DNA of 15,168 nucleotides from assembly GCA_031119195.1 (NCBI GenBank), contig JAVHYG010000027.1, forward strand, positions 1 through 15,168, given 5' to 3'. The notes beneath the pieces are model-generated. The model was not told the origin of the DNA, searched no databases, and was given only the letters and a program-made list of their open reading frames with translations. The translations under genes and the position numbers were made by a program. This document shows, piece after piece, positions 1 to 7,076 of the stretch (within the stretch, counting starts at the first letter, position 1; each line of letters begins with the position of its first letter). This DNA comes from Rickettsiella sp. (GTDB lineage: Bacteria; Pseudomonadota; Gammaproteobacteria; Diplorickettsiales; Diplorickettsiaceae).

Positions 1-10
1 TTATAGTTTG

Positions 11-991
11 TTAATCTCCATCAAGAAGCTTCTTTATCCTATTTTGTAACTCATCAACCGTATCAAGGAGATGAGAGTTTTTCTTAATAAGCTTTTTGTT
101 AACGGTTGTTAAATCTTCAGTCTTTTTTTGCTCGTCTTCAAACTGCTGCAGTAGTTCATTATATTTTTTCTGCAAATCATCATATTTATTCGCATTTTCT
201 ATCTGCTTAGCTTTACATGTATTTAATTTTTCTTCTAAGACACTTAATTGTTCTTCTTTTTGATAAAAATCTTGTTTCAGTTTATCAAGTTCATCTTTGA
301 TATTTCTATTTTCATTTTCAAGTTCCTCTCGTTTTTCTTTACATTTTTCTTTCTCCTTTTCTAATTTTTCATTTTCTTTTTTTAATTTATCGAGCAGCTC
401 TCGAATAGCTTTATTTTCTTTTTGTAGATCCTCAGACTTTTCCCTACATTTTTCTTTCTCCTTTTCTAGTTTTTCATTTTCTTTTTTTAATTTATCAAGT
501 TCATCTTTGATATTTTTATTTTCGTTTTCTATTTCCTCGCGTTTTTCTTTACATTTTTCTTTTTCCTTTTCTAGTTTTTCGTTTTCTTTCTTTAAGTTAT
601 CCAGCTCTTCTCTAAGTTCTCTATTTTCATTCTCCTTTTTATCTTCCCTTTCTCTAAGTTTATCTTTCTCTTTTTTTAGCTTTTCCTTTTCTTTCTTTAA
701 GTTATCTAGCTCTTCTCTAAGTTCCCTATTTTCATTCTCCTTTTTATCTTCTCTTTCTCTGAATTTGTCTTTCTCTTTTTTTAGCTTTTCATTTTCTTTT
801 TTTAATTTATCTAATTCTTCATGAATAGTTTTAGTTTCACTTACTAGCTCTTCATGTTTTTCCCTACATTCGTCTTTTTCTCTTTCTAGTTGTTTTTTTT
901 CATCCTCTAACTTTTTAATTTTCTCCAATAACTCCTTTACTCTTTTTCCTCCACGAAGATCTTGTAATGGGCCATATTGCATTGTTTTCAT
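11..991 (-). CDS. Coiled-coil protein built of 35-residue tandem repeats; possible secreted effector
   Basis: The 326-residue product is extremely rich in Lys, Glu, Asn and Leu and has no signal peptide or membrane segment. Residues 24-233 are six tandem repeats of exactly 35 residues, that is five heptads each (consensus beginning ELDKLKKENEKLEKEKEKC), followed by a less regular helical tail (234-326) with hydrophobic residues at heptad spacing. Position 19 of the unit is Cys in repeats 1, 4, 5 and 6 but Phe or Leu in repeats 2 and 3. A long parallel coiled-coil rod is predicted. The ATG at 989-991 is preceded by AAGGA about 7 nt upstream, supporting this start. I do not recognise an orthologue; similarity to myosin- or SMC-like proteins would be compositional. 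Such proteins are common among effector candidates of intracellular Legionellales, but a structural role is equally possible. The reverse frame (297-824) is a Ser/Phe-rich shadow of the repeats. Confidence 0.8.
   Translation of the reverse strand: MKTMQYGPLQDLRGGKRVKELLEKIKKLEDEKKQLEREKDECREKHEELVSETKTIHEELDKLKKENEKLKKEKDKFREREDKKENENRELREELDNLKKEKEKLKKEKDKLREREDKKENENRELREELDNLKKENEKLEKEKEKCKEKREEIENENKNIKDELDKLKKENEKLEKEKEKCREKSEDLQKENKAIRELLDKLKKENEKLEKEKEKCKEKREELENENRNIKDELDKLKQDFYQKEEQLSVLEEKLNTCKAKQIENANKYDDLQKKYNELLQQFEDEQKKTEDLTTVNKKLIKKNSHLLDTVDELQNRIKKLLDGD
293..922 (-). repeat. Six tandem 105-bp repeats inside the coiled-coil gene
   Basis: Six consecutive 105-bp units encode residues 24-58, 59-93, 94-128, 129-163, 164-198 and 199-233. 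Units 2 and 3 are nearly identical to each other, and units 4 and 6 differ from each other at only a few residues with the more divergent unit 5 between them, so the array looks like the product of repeated duplication or recombination. Every unit is a multiple of both 3 and 21 bp, so gain or loss of a unit keeps the reading frame and the heptad phase. Confidence 0.85.
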
Positions 992-1174
992 AGTATTTCC
1001 TTATTTTTAATGGATAAATATTTCTAACAAACAAACTATGAAAGATATTTTTTAAAAGTTAAAGTAAATTCAATATTTTGTCTTTTTGAGGCTAGATATA
1101 TCTATTAATGGTATAAATAAGTTGAAAACAGTAGTTAAGCTTAAGGGTGGTCTTCAATTGCACACGATGGAGGT

Positions 1175-2527
1175 CTAAAAGCGCAAGGGGGATATCTCTA
1201 AACGTTTTGCCAAACTGGAGCTAAATTTATTTTCAGAATCCCATTGCTTTTTAACTGCTAACCACTCCTCATAACGTGGATACATAGCACGAAACGCCTG
1301 TGGTTTTAAACGCGCATCTTTTGCTAAATAAACACGTCCACCGGCTGTAATAACCATAGCATCCAAATCATCTAAACAATTAAACAGTTCTTGATTAACA
1401 ATGGGCAGATCGACTGCCAAAGTAAATCCTGATAAAGGAAAAGATAAAGGTGCTAAACTTCCTTGACCAAATCTTTTTAAAACAGCTAAATAAACAGGAA
1501 ATTTTCTCCTATTCAAAATTTCTAAAATTTGTTTTGTAACTACAAAAGCCGATTCAAAGGGCACTGCGCACTGATACTGTAGAAAACCTTGCTTACCGTA
1601 TAATCTTGGCCAATGGGTGAGGCGATCCAAGGGATAAAAAAAATCGCCATAGCACAATTTAGAGGGGGCTTCCTTTTTAGCTAAACGCTGATAATAATGA
1701 TTGTTAAAGGCTTTGATAAACTTTTGATGAAGCAAACCGCTGGGTAAACAAAAAGGTAATTGATACGTTTTATGCGAATGTGAAACAAAAGGTTGACGTT
1801 TCTGATCTAATGACAATGCTTCTAAATCAGCGTGGCGAGCACGCATAATAACACTTCGACCTAAAGGCAAATTAAGACCATCCAGCCAAGCCACTGCATA
1901 TTCTTGCGGGTTTTCTTGAGAAAAAAGATCGAACGTTTCTGCTAGGTCATTAGCAGTTTGATATTGGACAACTACATAAGCACTTTCAACTCGTTTAAGT
2001 TTTAGGGTTATGGTACCAATAATTCCTGTTAAACCCATGCCACCTATGGTAGCCCAAAATAATTCCGGTAAACTATCTGGCGAACACCACACTCTTTCAC
2101 CATTTGCGACTATCAACTCTAAAGCTAATACATGATTTCCGATTGAAGCATTTTGAAGATGATTTTTTCCATGGACATCCGCTGCCACACAACCACCTAA
2201 AGTCACATTACGTGTTCCCGGTGTTACTGGTAAAAACCAACCACGTGAAACGATAACATCAAGCACCTTTGCCAAAGAAATACCTGCTTCAACAGAAATA
2301 ATGCCTTGCTGCTCATCAAACTCAAAAAAACGATCCAAGCGTTCTGTTAAAATAATATGTCCCTTGTTATTTAGCGCCGCGTCACCATAACTACCTCCTA
2401 AACCCCGCACAATACAATTTGATGTTATGACATCTAATCCCAAATATTTCTCAGGACGTAATACAAAACCAGGACGTTGGATAGGATAGCGATTAAAACT
2501 TCTCTGATAATTTTCACATAGATTCAT
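1175..2527 (-). CDS. FAD-dependent oxidase, DprE1-like (decaprenylphosphoryl-ribose 2'-oxidase family)
   Basis: The 450-residue flavoprotein aligns along its whole length with mycobacterial DprE1, which oxidises the 2'-OH of a polyprenyl-phosphoryl ribose. The N-terminal FAD-binding domain shows RGLGGSYGDAALN (41-53), TPGTRNVTLGG (102-112), VHGKNH (118-123, the DprE1 His132 position) and ELFWATIGGMGLTGIIG (155-171). The C-terminal sugar-oxidase domain shows GFLQYQ (314-319), LAPLSFPLSGFTLAVDLPI (358-376) and YLAKDAR (400-406, Lys403 matching the essential DprE1 Lys418). The Cys that binds benzothiazinones in DprE1 is Ala371 here. No DprE2-type reductase is visible in the window, so substrate and pathway are unknown; Gram-negative homologues are usually annotated only as FAD-binding oxidoreductases. 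The start ATG lies 6 bp after the ptsP stop with GAG overlapping the ptsP end, so translational coupling is likely. The protein ends cleanly with LEISPLRF. Confidence 0.85.
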   Translation of the reverse strand: MNLCENYQRSFNRYPIQRPGFVLRPEKYLGLDVITSNCIVRGLGGSYGDAALNNKGHIILTERLDRFFEFDEQQGIISVEAGISLAKVLDVIVSRGWFLPVTPGTRNVTLGGCVAADVHGKNHLQNASIGNHVLALELIVANGERVWCSPDSLPELFWATIGGMGLTGIIGTITLKLKRVESAYVVVQYQTANDLAETFDLFSQENPQEYAVAWLDGLNLPLGRSVIMRARHADLEALSLDQKRQPFVSHSHKTYQLPFCLPSGLLHQKFIKAFNNHYYQRLAKKEAPSKLCYGDFFYPLDRLTHWPRLYGKQGFLQYQCAVPFESAFVVTKQILEILNRRKFPVYLAVLKRFGQGSLAPLSFPLSGFTLAVDLPIVNQELFNCLDDLDAMVITAGGRVYLAKDARLKPQAFRAMYPRYEEWLAVKKQWDSENKFSSSLAKRLEISPLRF

Positions 2528-2533
2528 AAAAAA

Positions 2534-4798
2534 TCACTCTGTAGCAGGTATTAACGCTCGCAACTTCAAGTCTGGCAAACCATCTAAATATTTTCTTATC
2601 GACTTAGCGTTATCCATCTTTAAAACTTCTTTTAATAAATATTCAGCCTGCTGAAAACTAATGCGCCGTATTACAGATTTTACTCGTGGAATCGAAAAAG
2701 AATTCATACTTAACGCATCAAAACCCATAGCCAACAACAAAGGAACAGCCAAGGGATCACTCGCCATTTCTCCACAAATACTGATGGGTTTTTGTGCCAA
2801 ATGTGCTGCATTTACTATTTGAATGAGCGCCTGTAAAACAGAAGGTTGAAAAGGATCATAAAGATTGGCAACCCGCGCATTGTTACGATCCACAGCTAAC
2901 ATATATTGGGTCAAATCATTACTACCCACCGATAAAAATTCAACCCGATTTGCTAATGCATATGCTTGATAAATCGCAGAGGGTACTTCTATCATAATCC
3001 CTATCGGTGGTTTACAAGCACTAGCATCTTCGTTTAACACTTTTTCATAGGCTTGATCAATTATACTCAAAGAATGATCTGCCTCTGAAACACAACTAAA
3101 CTTTGGTAAGATGATAAGTAAATTATTAAATCCTTGGTTAGCACGTAGCATTGCACGAATTTGTATCAGAAAAATTTCCGGATGATCCAACGTTACCCTT
3201 ATCCCCCGCCAGCCTAAAAAAGGATTGTCTTCTTTGATTGGAAAATAAGGTAAGGCTTTATCCCCACCTATATCCAATGTCCGCATTACAACAGGCCGAG
3301 GAGAAAATGCTGCTAATAATTGACGATATAAACCATATTGTTCATCTTCAGCAGGAAAACAATCCCGTATTAAAAAAGGCATTTCGGTACGATACAAACC
3401 AATACCTTCAGCCCCAGCTGTTAAAGAAAGGTTAGCATCTGCCATCAACCCTGTATTGACCCAAAGTGAAATACTATAACCATCTAAAGTTTCGGCAGGT
3501 AAGTCACGTAAAGATTCTAAACTATTTGAAAATTCACGTTGTTGTGCGATTAAACCAATAAAATTTTTCTTTACTCGTATTGAAGGGCCTACAATAAGCC
3601 GACCTTGTGCACCATCTACAATTAAAGTTTGTCCTTCAAGTTGATTAACGGGTAAATTTTCTACTCCCGTAATTGCTGGAATTCCTAAAGAACGTGCAAG
3701 AATCGATAAATGTGAATGACTTGAGCCCTTTACAGAAACAATACCCACTAATCGACCTTCTGTAACTTCTGCAAGTGCAGAAGGAGATACTTCTTCCCCC
3801 ACTAAAATAGTCTTTTCGGGATACGAAACGGGCATATACTGTCCATTTTGTAAGTGCATTAATATTCGACGTCCAAGATCGCGCAAATCTGCAGCTCTTT
3901 CCCGCAGATAATCATCGTCCACTTTCTCAAAATGATGTACATGCGAAGCTATAACTATTTGCAAAGCCGCTTGCGCCCACTGCTCTGATTCTTGAATTAT
4001 TTTAATGACCTCTTTTTCTAAACTCGCTTTATCCAGAATTGTTAAATAAACGTCAAATAAAGCTTGTTCTTCTTCAGGCAACACAGACTGCATATGTTTT
4101 TTTAACCGCTCTATATCATTACGTGCTGCTTTAAAAGCCTTTTTCAACTCAATTATTTCAGCTGCTATATCTTCTGTTTTTTTATGAGGGACAGCTTCTA
4201 AATCAGCAAACGGATAGGCTACTACGGCTTGTCCTATCGCTATGCCTGGCGCACTAGCTATACCTTGAAAAGAAATATCTTCTTGAATTTGTTTTTTATT
4301 TTCCTTAAAAGAGATCTCTCCTGTGGCTTCTGCATGAGCTAGTACACCTCCTAACTGCGCTGCCATTGTCACCAAAAAAGCTTCTTCCGTTTCATCAAAA
4401 CAACGCTGCTCCTCTTGTTGAACAATGAGCACCCCTAATAAAGCACGATTGTGTAGAATAGGAACACCCAGAAAAGCTCTATAACGTTCTTCGCCTATCC
4501 CTGCGACATAGAAAAAATTCTCATGTGCGGGCGCATCTTCAACATTAATTAATTCTCCAGTCTTACCCACTAAACCAACTAAACCTTGATCAAACGTTAA
4601 ACGAATCTTCCCCACAGACTGCGGATTAAGCCCGTCTGTTGCTAATAAAACATAAGCTTTTTTAGCATCTAATAAAAAAACTGTACAGGCTTGAGTATGT
4701 AACGCTTCACGAACACGACTTACTAATATTTGCAAGGCTTGTTCAAAGCGCTGCGCGCTACTGACTTCCTGAACAATACGACGAAGCACCTTTAACAT
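2534..4798 (-). CDS. ptsP: Phosphoenolpyruvate-protein phosphotransferase PtsP (EI-Ntr) with GAF domain
   Basis: This is the first enzyme of the nitrogen phosphotransferase system: it autophosphorylates from phosphoenolpyruvate and passes phosphate to NPr, then EIIA-Ntr, a regulatory relay in the cytoplasm. The length of 754 residues is typical of the family. An N-terminal GAF domain (about 15-155) precedes the EI N-terminal domain, with the phospho-histidine H363 in SHLSILARSLGIPAITG (362-378). The C-terminal PEP-binding barrel has GIGLYRTEMPF (465-475), RTLDIGGDKALPYF (506-519), IMIEVPSA (601-608), GSNDLTQYMLAVDRNN (625-640) and the acid/base Cys675 in ICGEMASDPLA (674-684). All catalytic motifs are intact. 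The gene lies downstream of rppH as in E. coli, although here the gap is 250 bp, and overlaps no gene. Its ribosome-binding site AGG lies 9 nt before the ATG inside a small inverted repeat. Confidence 0.96.
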   Translation of the reverse strand: MLKVLRRIVQEVSSAQRFEQALQILVSRVREALHTQACTVFLLDAKKAYVLLATDGLNPQSVGKIRLTFDQGLVGLVGKTGELINVEDAPAHENFFYVAGIGEERYRAFLGVPILHNRALLGVLIVQQEEQRCFDETEEAFLVTMAAQLGGVLAHAEATGEISFKENKKQIQEDISFQGIASAPGIAIGQAVVAYPFADLEAVPHKKTEDIAAEIIELKKAFKAARNDIERLKKHMQSVLPEEEQALFDVYLTILDKASLEKEVIKIIQESEQWAQAALQIVIASHVHHFEKVDDDYLRERAADLRDLGRRILMHLQNGQYMPVSYPEKTILVGEEVSPSALAEVTEGRLVGIVSVKGSSHSHLSILARSLGIPAITGVENLPVNQLEGQTLIVDGAQGRLIVGPSIRVKKNFIGLIAQQREFSNSLESLRDLPAETLDGYSISLWVNTGLMADANLSLTAGAEGIGLYRTEMPFLIRDCFPAEDEQYGLYRQLLAAFSPRPVVMRTLDIGGDKALPYFPIKEDNPFLGWRGIRVTLDHPEIFLIQIRAMLRANQGFNNLLIILPKFSCVSEADHSLSIIDQAYEKVLNEDASACKPPIGIMIEVPSAIYQAYALANRVEFLSVGSNDLTQYMLAVDRNNARVANLYDPFQPSVLQALIQIVNAAHLAQKPISICGEMASDPLAVPLLLAMGFDALSMNSFSIPRVKSVIRRISFQQAEYLLKEVLKMDNAKSIRKYLDGLPDLKLRALIPATE

Positions 4799-5048
4799 AG
4801 GTAACTACCTAACAATTTATGATTTAAACCGTAAAAGAGGGGGTATAATAGGTAGAATGTCTCGCCTATTTCTCGCAAAATCTTTTTTTTGTTATCTCTA
4901 CCGTCTACCTACTTGAAGTAATCAACAAACACTTCTAAACCTCAGGAGGTAGGTGTACTCTCCTAAAAAGAAACAAAATAATATTTCTGCAAGCAAGTTA
5001 ACACTTGCCTTTCCCACTTAAAATTTAGCTAAATACAGTGCTTCTTGC
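4799..5048 (-). promoter_or_regulatory. rppH-ptsP spacer / ptsP leader with four alternating CTACCT/AGGTAG hexamers
   Basis: Read in the ptsP direction, CTACCT (4952-4947), AGGTAG (4910-4905), CTACCT (4855-4850) and AGGTAG (4810-4805) alternate in orientation. The last AGGTAG contains the ptsP Shine-Dalgarno sequence and is itself followed by TTACCT, giving a 4-bp hairpin AGGT-AGTT-ACCT just before the start codon. Segment 3 can pair with segment 4 over 7 bp or with segment 2 over about 10 bp including one G-U. This could be an RNA switch or a set of protein-binding half-sites. I could not place a convincing promoter for ptsP here, so it may be read through from rppH. Confidence 0.35.
4993..5008 (-). 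terminator. Hairpin downstream of rppH (possible weak terminator)
   Basis: GCAAGT and ACTTGC form a perfect 6-bp stem with a 4-nt loop, 41 bp past the rppH stop. In the minus direction it is followed, after about 12 nt, by a T-rich but interrupted stretch (TATTATTTTGTTTCTTTTT). The tract is not adjacent to the stem, so termination would be partial at best; it could instead act as an RNA-stability hairpin between rppH and ptsP. Confidence 0.25.
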
Positions 5049-5591
5049 TCACTCAACTTTTTCCAAAGCTGAGCTATTAGCTGCTTTATGCACTCTTTTT
5101 AGCTGCACAATATCCACAGGAAGTAAGGTGGATAATTCTTCTAACGCTCGACGATAAACATGCCGCTTGAAGGTTATAACATGTTTTATAGGATACCAAT
5201 ACGATACCCATCGCCACCGATCAAATTCAGGAGAACGTGTGACATTAAAGCAAATTTTTTCAGTGTCTCCTACTAAGCGTAACAAAAACCATGTTTGTTT
5301 TTGTCCGATACATAATGGTTGAACGTGCGATCGTTGAAAATGAGGGGGTAACCAATAATATAAACAATTCTTAGTGCCTCCGAGTAATTCCACATCGGAG
5401 TCTTGAAGCCCTAATTCTTCATAAAGCTCCCTAAATAGGGCTTGTTGGGGGGTTTCGCCTAATTGCAACCCCCCTTGGGGAAATTGCCAAGCATGTTGGC
5501 CGATACGGCGCGCCCAAAGTACTTGACCACAATTATTAGCAACAATAATACCTACACCTGCGCGAAACCCTTTTTCATCGATCACACTCAC
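5049..5591 (-). CDS. rppH: RNA pyrophosphohydrolase RppH (Nudix hydrolase)
   Basis: RppH removes pyrophosphate from the 5' end of primary transcripts, which opens them to RNase E-dependent decay in the cytoplasm. The 180-residue protein (E. coli: 176) carries a complete Nudix box at residues 40-62, with the metal-binding REL-x-EE at 54-59, and the RppH hallmarks WARRIGQHAWQFPQGG (26-41), CIGQKQTWFLLRL and RWRWVSYWYP. The start is a GTG at 5589-5591, with GGAG 8 nt upstream and an in-frame TGA directly before it; a second GTG two codons on (5583-5585) would give an N-terminus MIDEKGF closer to the E. coli protein but is badly spaced from the GGAG. It is followed by ptsP as in E. coli; cfa lies 220 bp upstream on the same strand. 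Confidence 0.95.
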   Translation of the reverse strand: MSVIDEKGFRAGVGIIVANNCGQVLWARRIGQHAWQFPQGGLQLGETPQQALFRELYEELGLQDSDVELLGGTKNCLYYWLPPHFQRSHVQPLCIGQKQTWFLLRLVGDTEKICFNVTRSPEFDRWRWVSYWYPIKHVITFKRHVYRRALEELSTLLPVDIVQLKRVHKAANSSALEKVE

Positions 5592-5651
5592 TCACTTCTC
5601 TCCACATAAATTAGGTTTACATTGTTTCATAAAAATAATAGAGGGTAAACT

Positions 5652-5741
5652 ATGACAAGAACCATTCTACATTCTCTTTATATTATTAAGTTTAGAAATG
5701 CTATTAAAGTTACTAGGCAGATATACCATTGGGGGAAATAG
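5652..5741 (+). CDS. Possible 29-residue cationic peptide, antisense to the rppH leader
   Basis: On the plus strand within the cfa-rppH gap, an ATG at 5652 is preceded by GAGGG with 6-nt spacing and opens a 29-codon frame ending in TAG. The predicted peptide (starting MTRTILHSLYIIKFRN, ending QIYHWGK) has six Lys/Arg, no acidic residues and several aliphatic or aromatic residues. The good ribosome-binding site is the only positive evidence; a frame this short can easily arise by chance and no convincing promoter was found. Confidence 0.15.
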   Translation: MTRTILHSLYIIKFRNAIKVTRQIYHWGK

Positions 5742-5811
5742 CATCAACCTTATCAATAGCTAATTTTAAAATGAATTCTCATGCTCAAAGGCAATAAAAA
5801 CTATGCTCTAA

Positions 5812-6954
5812 TTATCGAATAGAATCATATCCACAAACAACTCCTCCTTTAGAAAAAATGATCTGCCAAAGTTGAATATCACGCGCCCTGAAAGCCCCTG
5901 CACATGCCAACAGATAATATTTCCACATTCGATAAAATGGCTCATCATAAAAGGGTTGTAGTGAATTCCAGTTCTTTGCAAAATTAGCATACCAGGCCAT
6001 TAAAGTCTGATCATAGTAGACTCCAAAATTATGCCAATCTTCCATCACAAAAAAGCTTTCGCTGGCTTTGCCAATCTGTTTTATAGAAGGCAAAACACCA
6101 TTGGGAAAAATATATTTATGGATCCATAAATTAGGGTGATGTTGCGATTTATTACTGCCAATTGTATGTAATAAAAATAAACCTCCTTTTTTTAAGCAAT
6201 GATATGCTATTTTCATATAGCTATGATAATTTTTAGGTCCTACATGCTCAAACATCCCTATAGAACAAATACTATCAAACGACCCTTTAATGGCTCGGTA
6301 GTCTAATAAACAAATCTCTACAGGAAACCCCTTACAGAAATCCTTGGCATAGCGATATTGTTCTTTGGATACAGTAACCCCCAGCACAGATACACCATGA
6401 TTTTCTGCTGCATAACGACAAAAGCTTCCCCATCCACAACCAATATCTAAAACATGCATTCCTGGCTTCAACTGTAATTTTTCACACACTAATGCAAGCT
6501 TTGCTTGCTGCGCTTCATCTAAATTTGAACATCCTTTCCAATAGCCACAACTATAGTTAAGATTTTTATCTAACATAGCTTGGTACAAAGCATTTCCCTG
6601 ATCATAATGTCGTCTACCCACTTCAAAGGCACGCGATTCAGCCTGCAAATTCCATACACTCATAAACAGTGATCGCAGCTGACTTCTAAACATATAATAC
6701 AGAAAATGCTTATCTTTTTTAATCTTTTCCGCCAAGTTCGCTCGTAATAAATAATTAAAAAATTTATCTAAACGTTCACAATCCCACCACTTTGCAACAT
6801 AACTCTCACCTAGACCTAGAATAGGATCTTTTAAAACAGAAGCATAAAAATTTTCATTGTATACATGAATATCTGCAGAATTTTTACCGTTTAGTGTTAT
6901 CCCAGCTTCCGACAATAACACCTGAACCCATTTCTTAGTACGCTTCAAATCCAT
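5812..6954 (-). CDS. cfa: Cyclopropane-fatty-acyl-phospholipid synthase
   Basis: Cfa transfers a methylene group from S-adenosylmethionine to cis double bonds of membrane phospholipid acyl chains, acting at the inner face of the membrane. The 380-residue protein is collinear with E. coli Cfa (382). Its small N-terminal domain contains GLGESYVAKWWDCERLD (47-63). The methyltransferase domain has the SAM motif VLDIGCGWGSF (168-178), YSCGYW (134-139) with Cys136, MFEHVGPKNY (234-243) with Glu236, LLHTIGS (261-267) with His263, and ACAGAFRARDIQLWQ (350-364) with Cys351; all match E. coli active-site positions (139, 239, 266, 354). The ATG at 6952-6954 has AGGAG 7 nt upstream. It is divergent from the kinase gene at 7077, with a 122-bp shared control region. 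Confidence 0.96.
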   Translation of the reverse strand: MDLKRTKKWVQVLLSEAGITLNGKNSADIHVYNENFYASVLKDPILGLGESYVAKWWDCERLDKFFNYLLRANLAEKIKKDKHFLYYMFRSQLRSLFMSVWNLQAESRAFEVGRRHYDQGNALYQAMLDKNLNYSCGYWKGCSNLDEAQQAKLALVCEKLQLKPGMHVLDIGCGWGSFCRYAAENHGVSVLGVTVSKEQYRYAKDFCKGFPVEICLLDYRAIKGSFDSICSIGMFEHVGPKNYHSYMKIAYHCLKKGGLFLLHTIGSNKSQHHPNLWIHKYIFPNGVLPSIKQIGKASESFFVMEDWHNFGVYYDQTLMAWYANFAKNWNSLQPFYDEPFYRMWKYYLLACAGAFRARDIQLWQIIFSKGGVVCGYDSIR

Positions 6955-7002
6955 TGAAATGCTCCTATAATAAAAAACTCTTCCATAAATGCTAGAATAC
7001 CC

Positions 7003-7031
7003 TTACAAGTAACAGCAACTTACGTTATAGT
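7003..7031 (+). promoter_or_regulatory. Candidate promoter of the APH/P-loop kinase gene
   Basis: TTACAA (7003-7008) and TATAGT (7026-7031) are separated by 17 bp, about 45 bp before the ATG at 7077. The -10 box matches the sigma-70 consensus at five of six positions, the -35 at only three. AT-rich DNA makes chance matches common. Confidence 0.3.
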
Positions 7032-7076
7032 TCATTTCTCCGTAATAATTATTAGGCCCCCCTTAAATAACGTGTT

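Noticed and set aside
297..824. Plus-strand 175-residue Ser/Phe-rich frame
   Set aside because: It is the reverse-complement shadow of the Lys/Glu coiled-coil repeats; it has no ribosome-binding site and its periodicity is fully explained by the minus-strand gene.
1135..1144. Palindrome TTAAGCTTAA upstream of the coiled-coil gene, considered as a PmrA box
   Set aside because: The TTAA cores are 6 bp apart rather than 11 and form an inverted palindrome, not the direct repeat expected of a PmrA site.
4844..4849. Perfect TATAAT on the plus strand in the rppH-ptsP spacer
   Set aside because: No acceptable -35 lies 15-19 bp upstream and only a 19-codon frame follows, so there is no gene or RNA to assign to it.
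5808..5990. Minus-strand 60-residue frame over the 3' end of cfa
   Set aside because: It lies in another frame within the well-conserved cfa C-terminus and has no motif.
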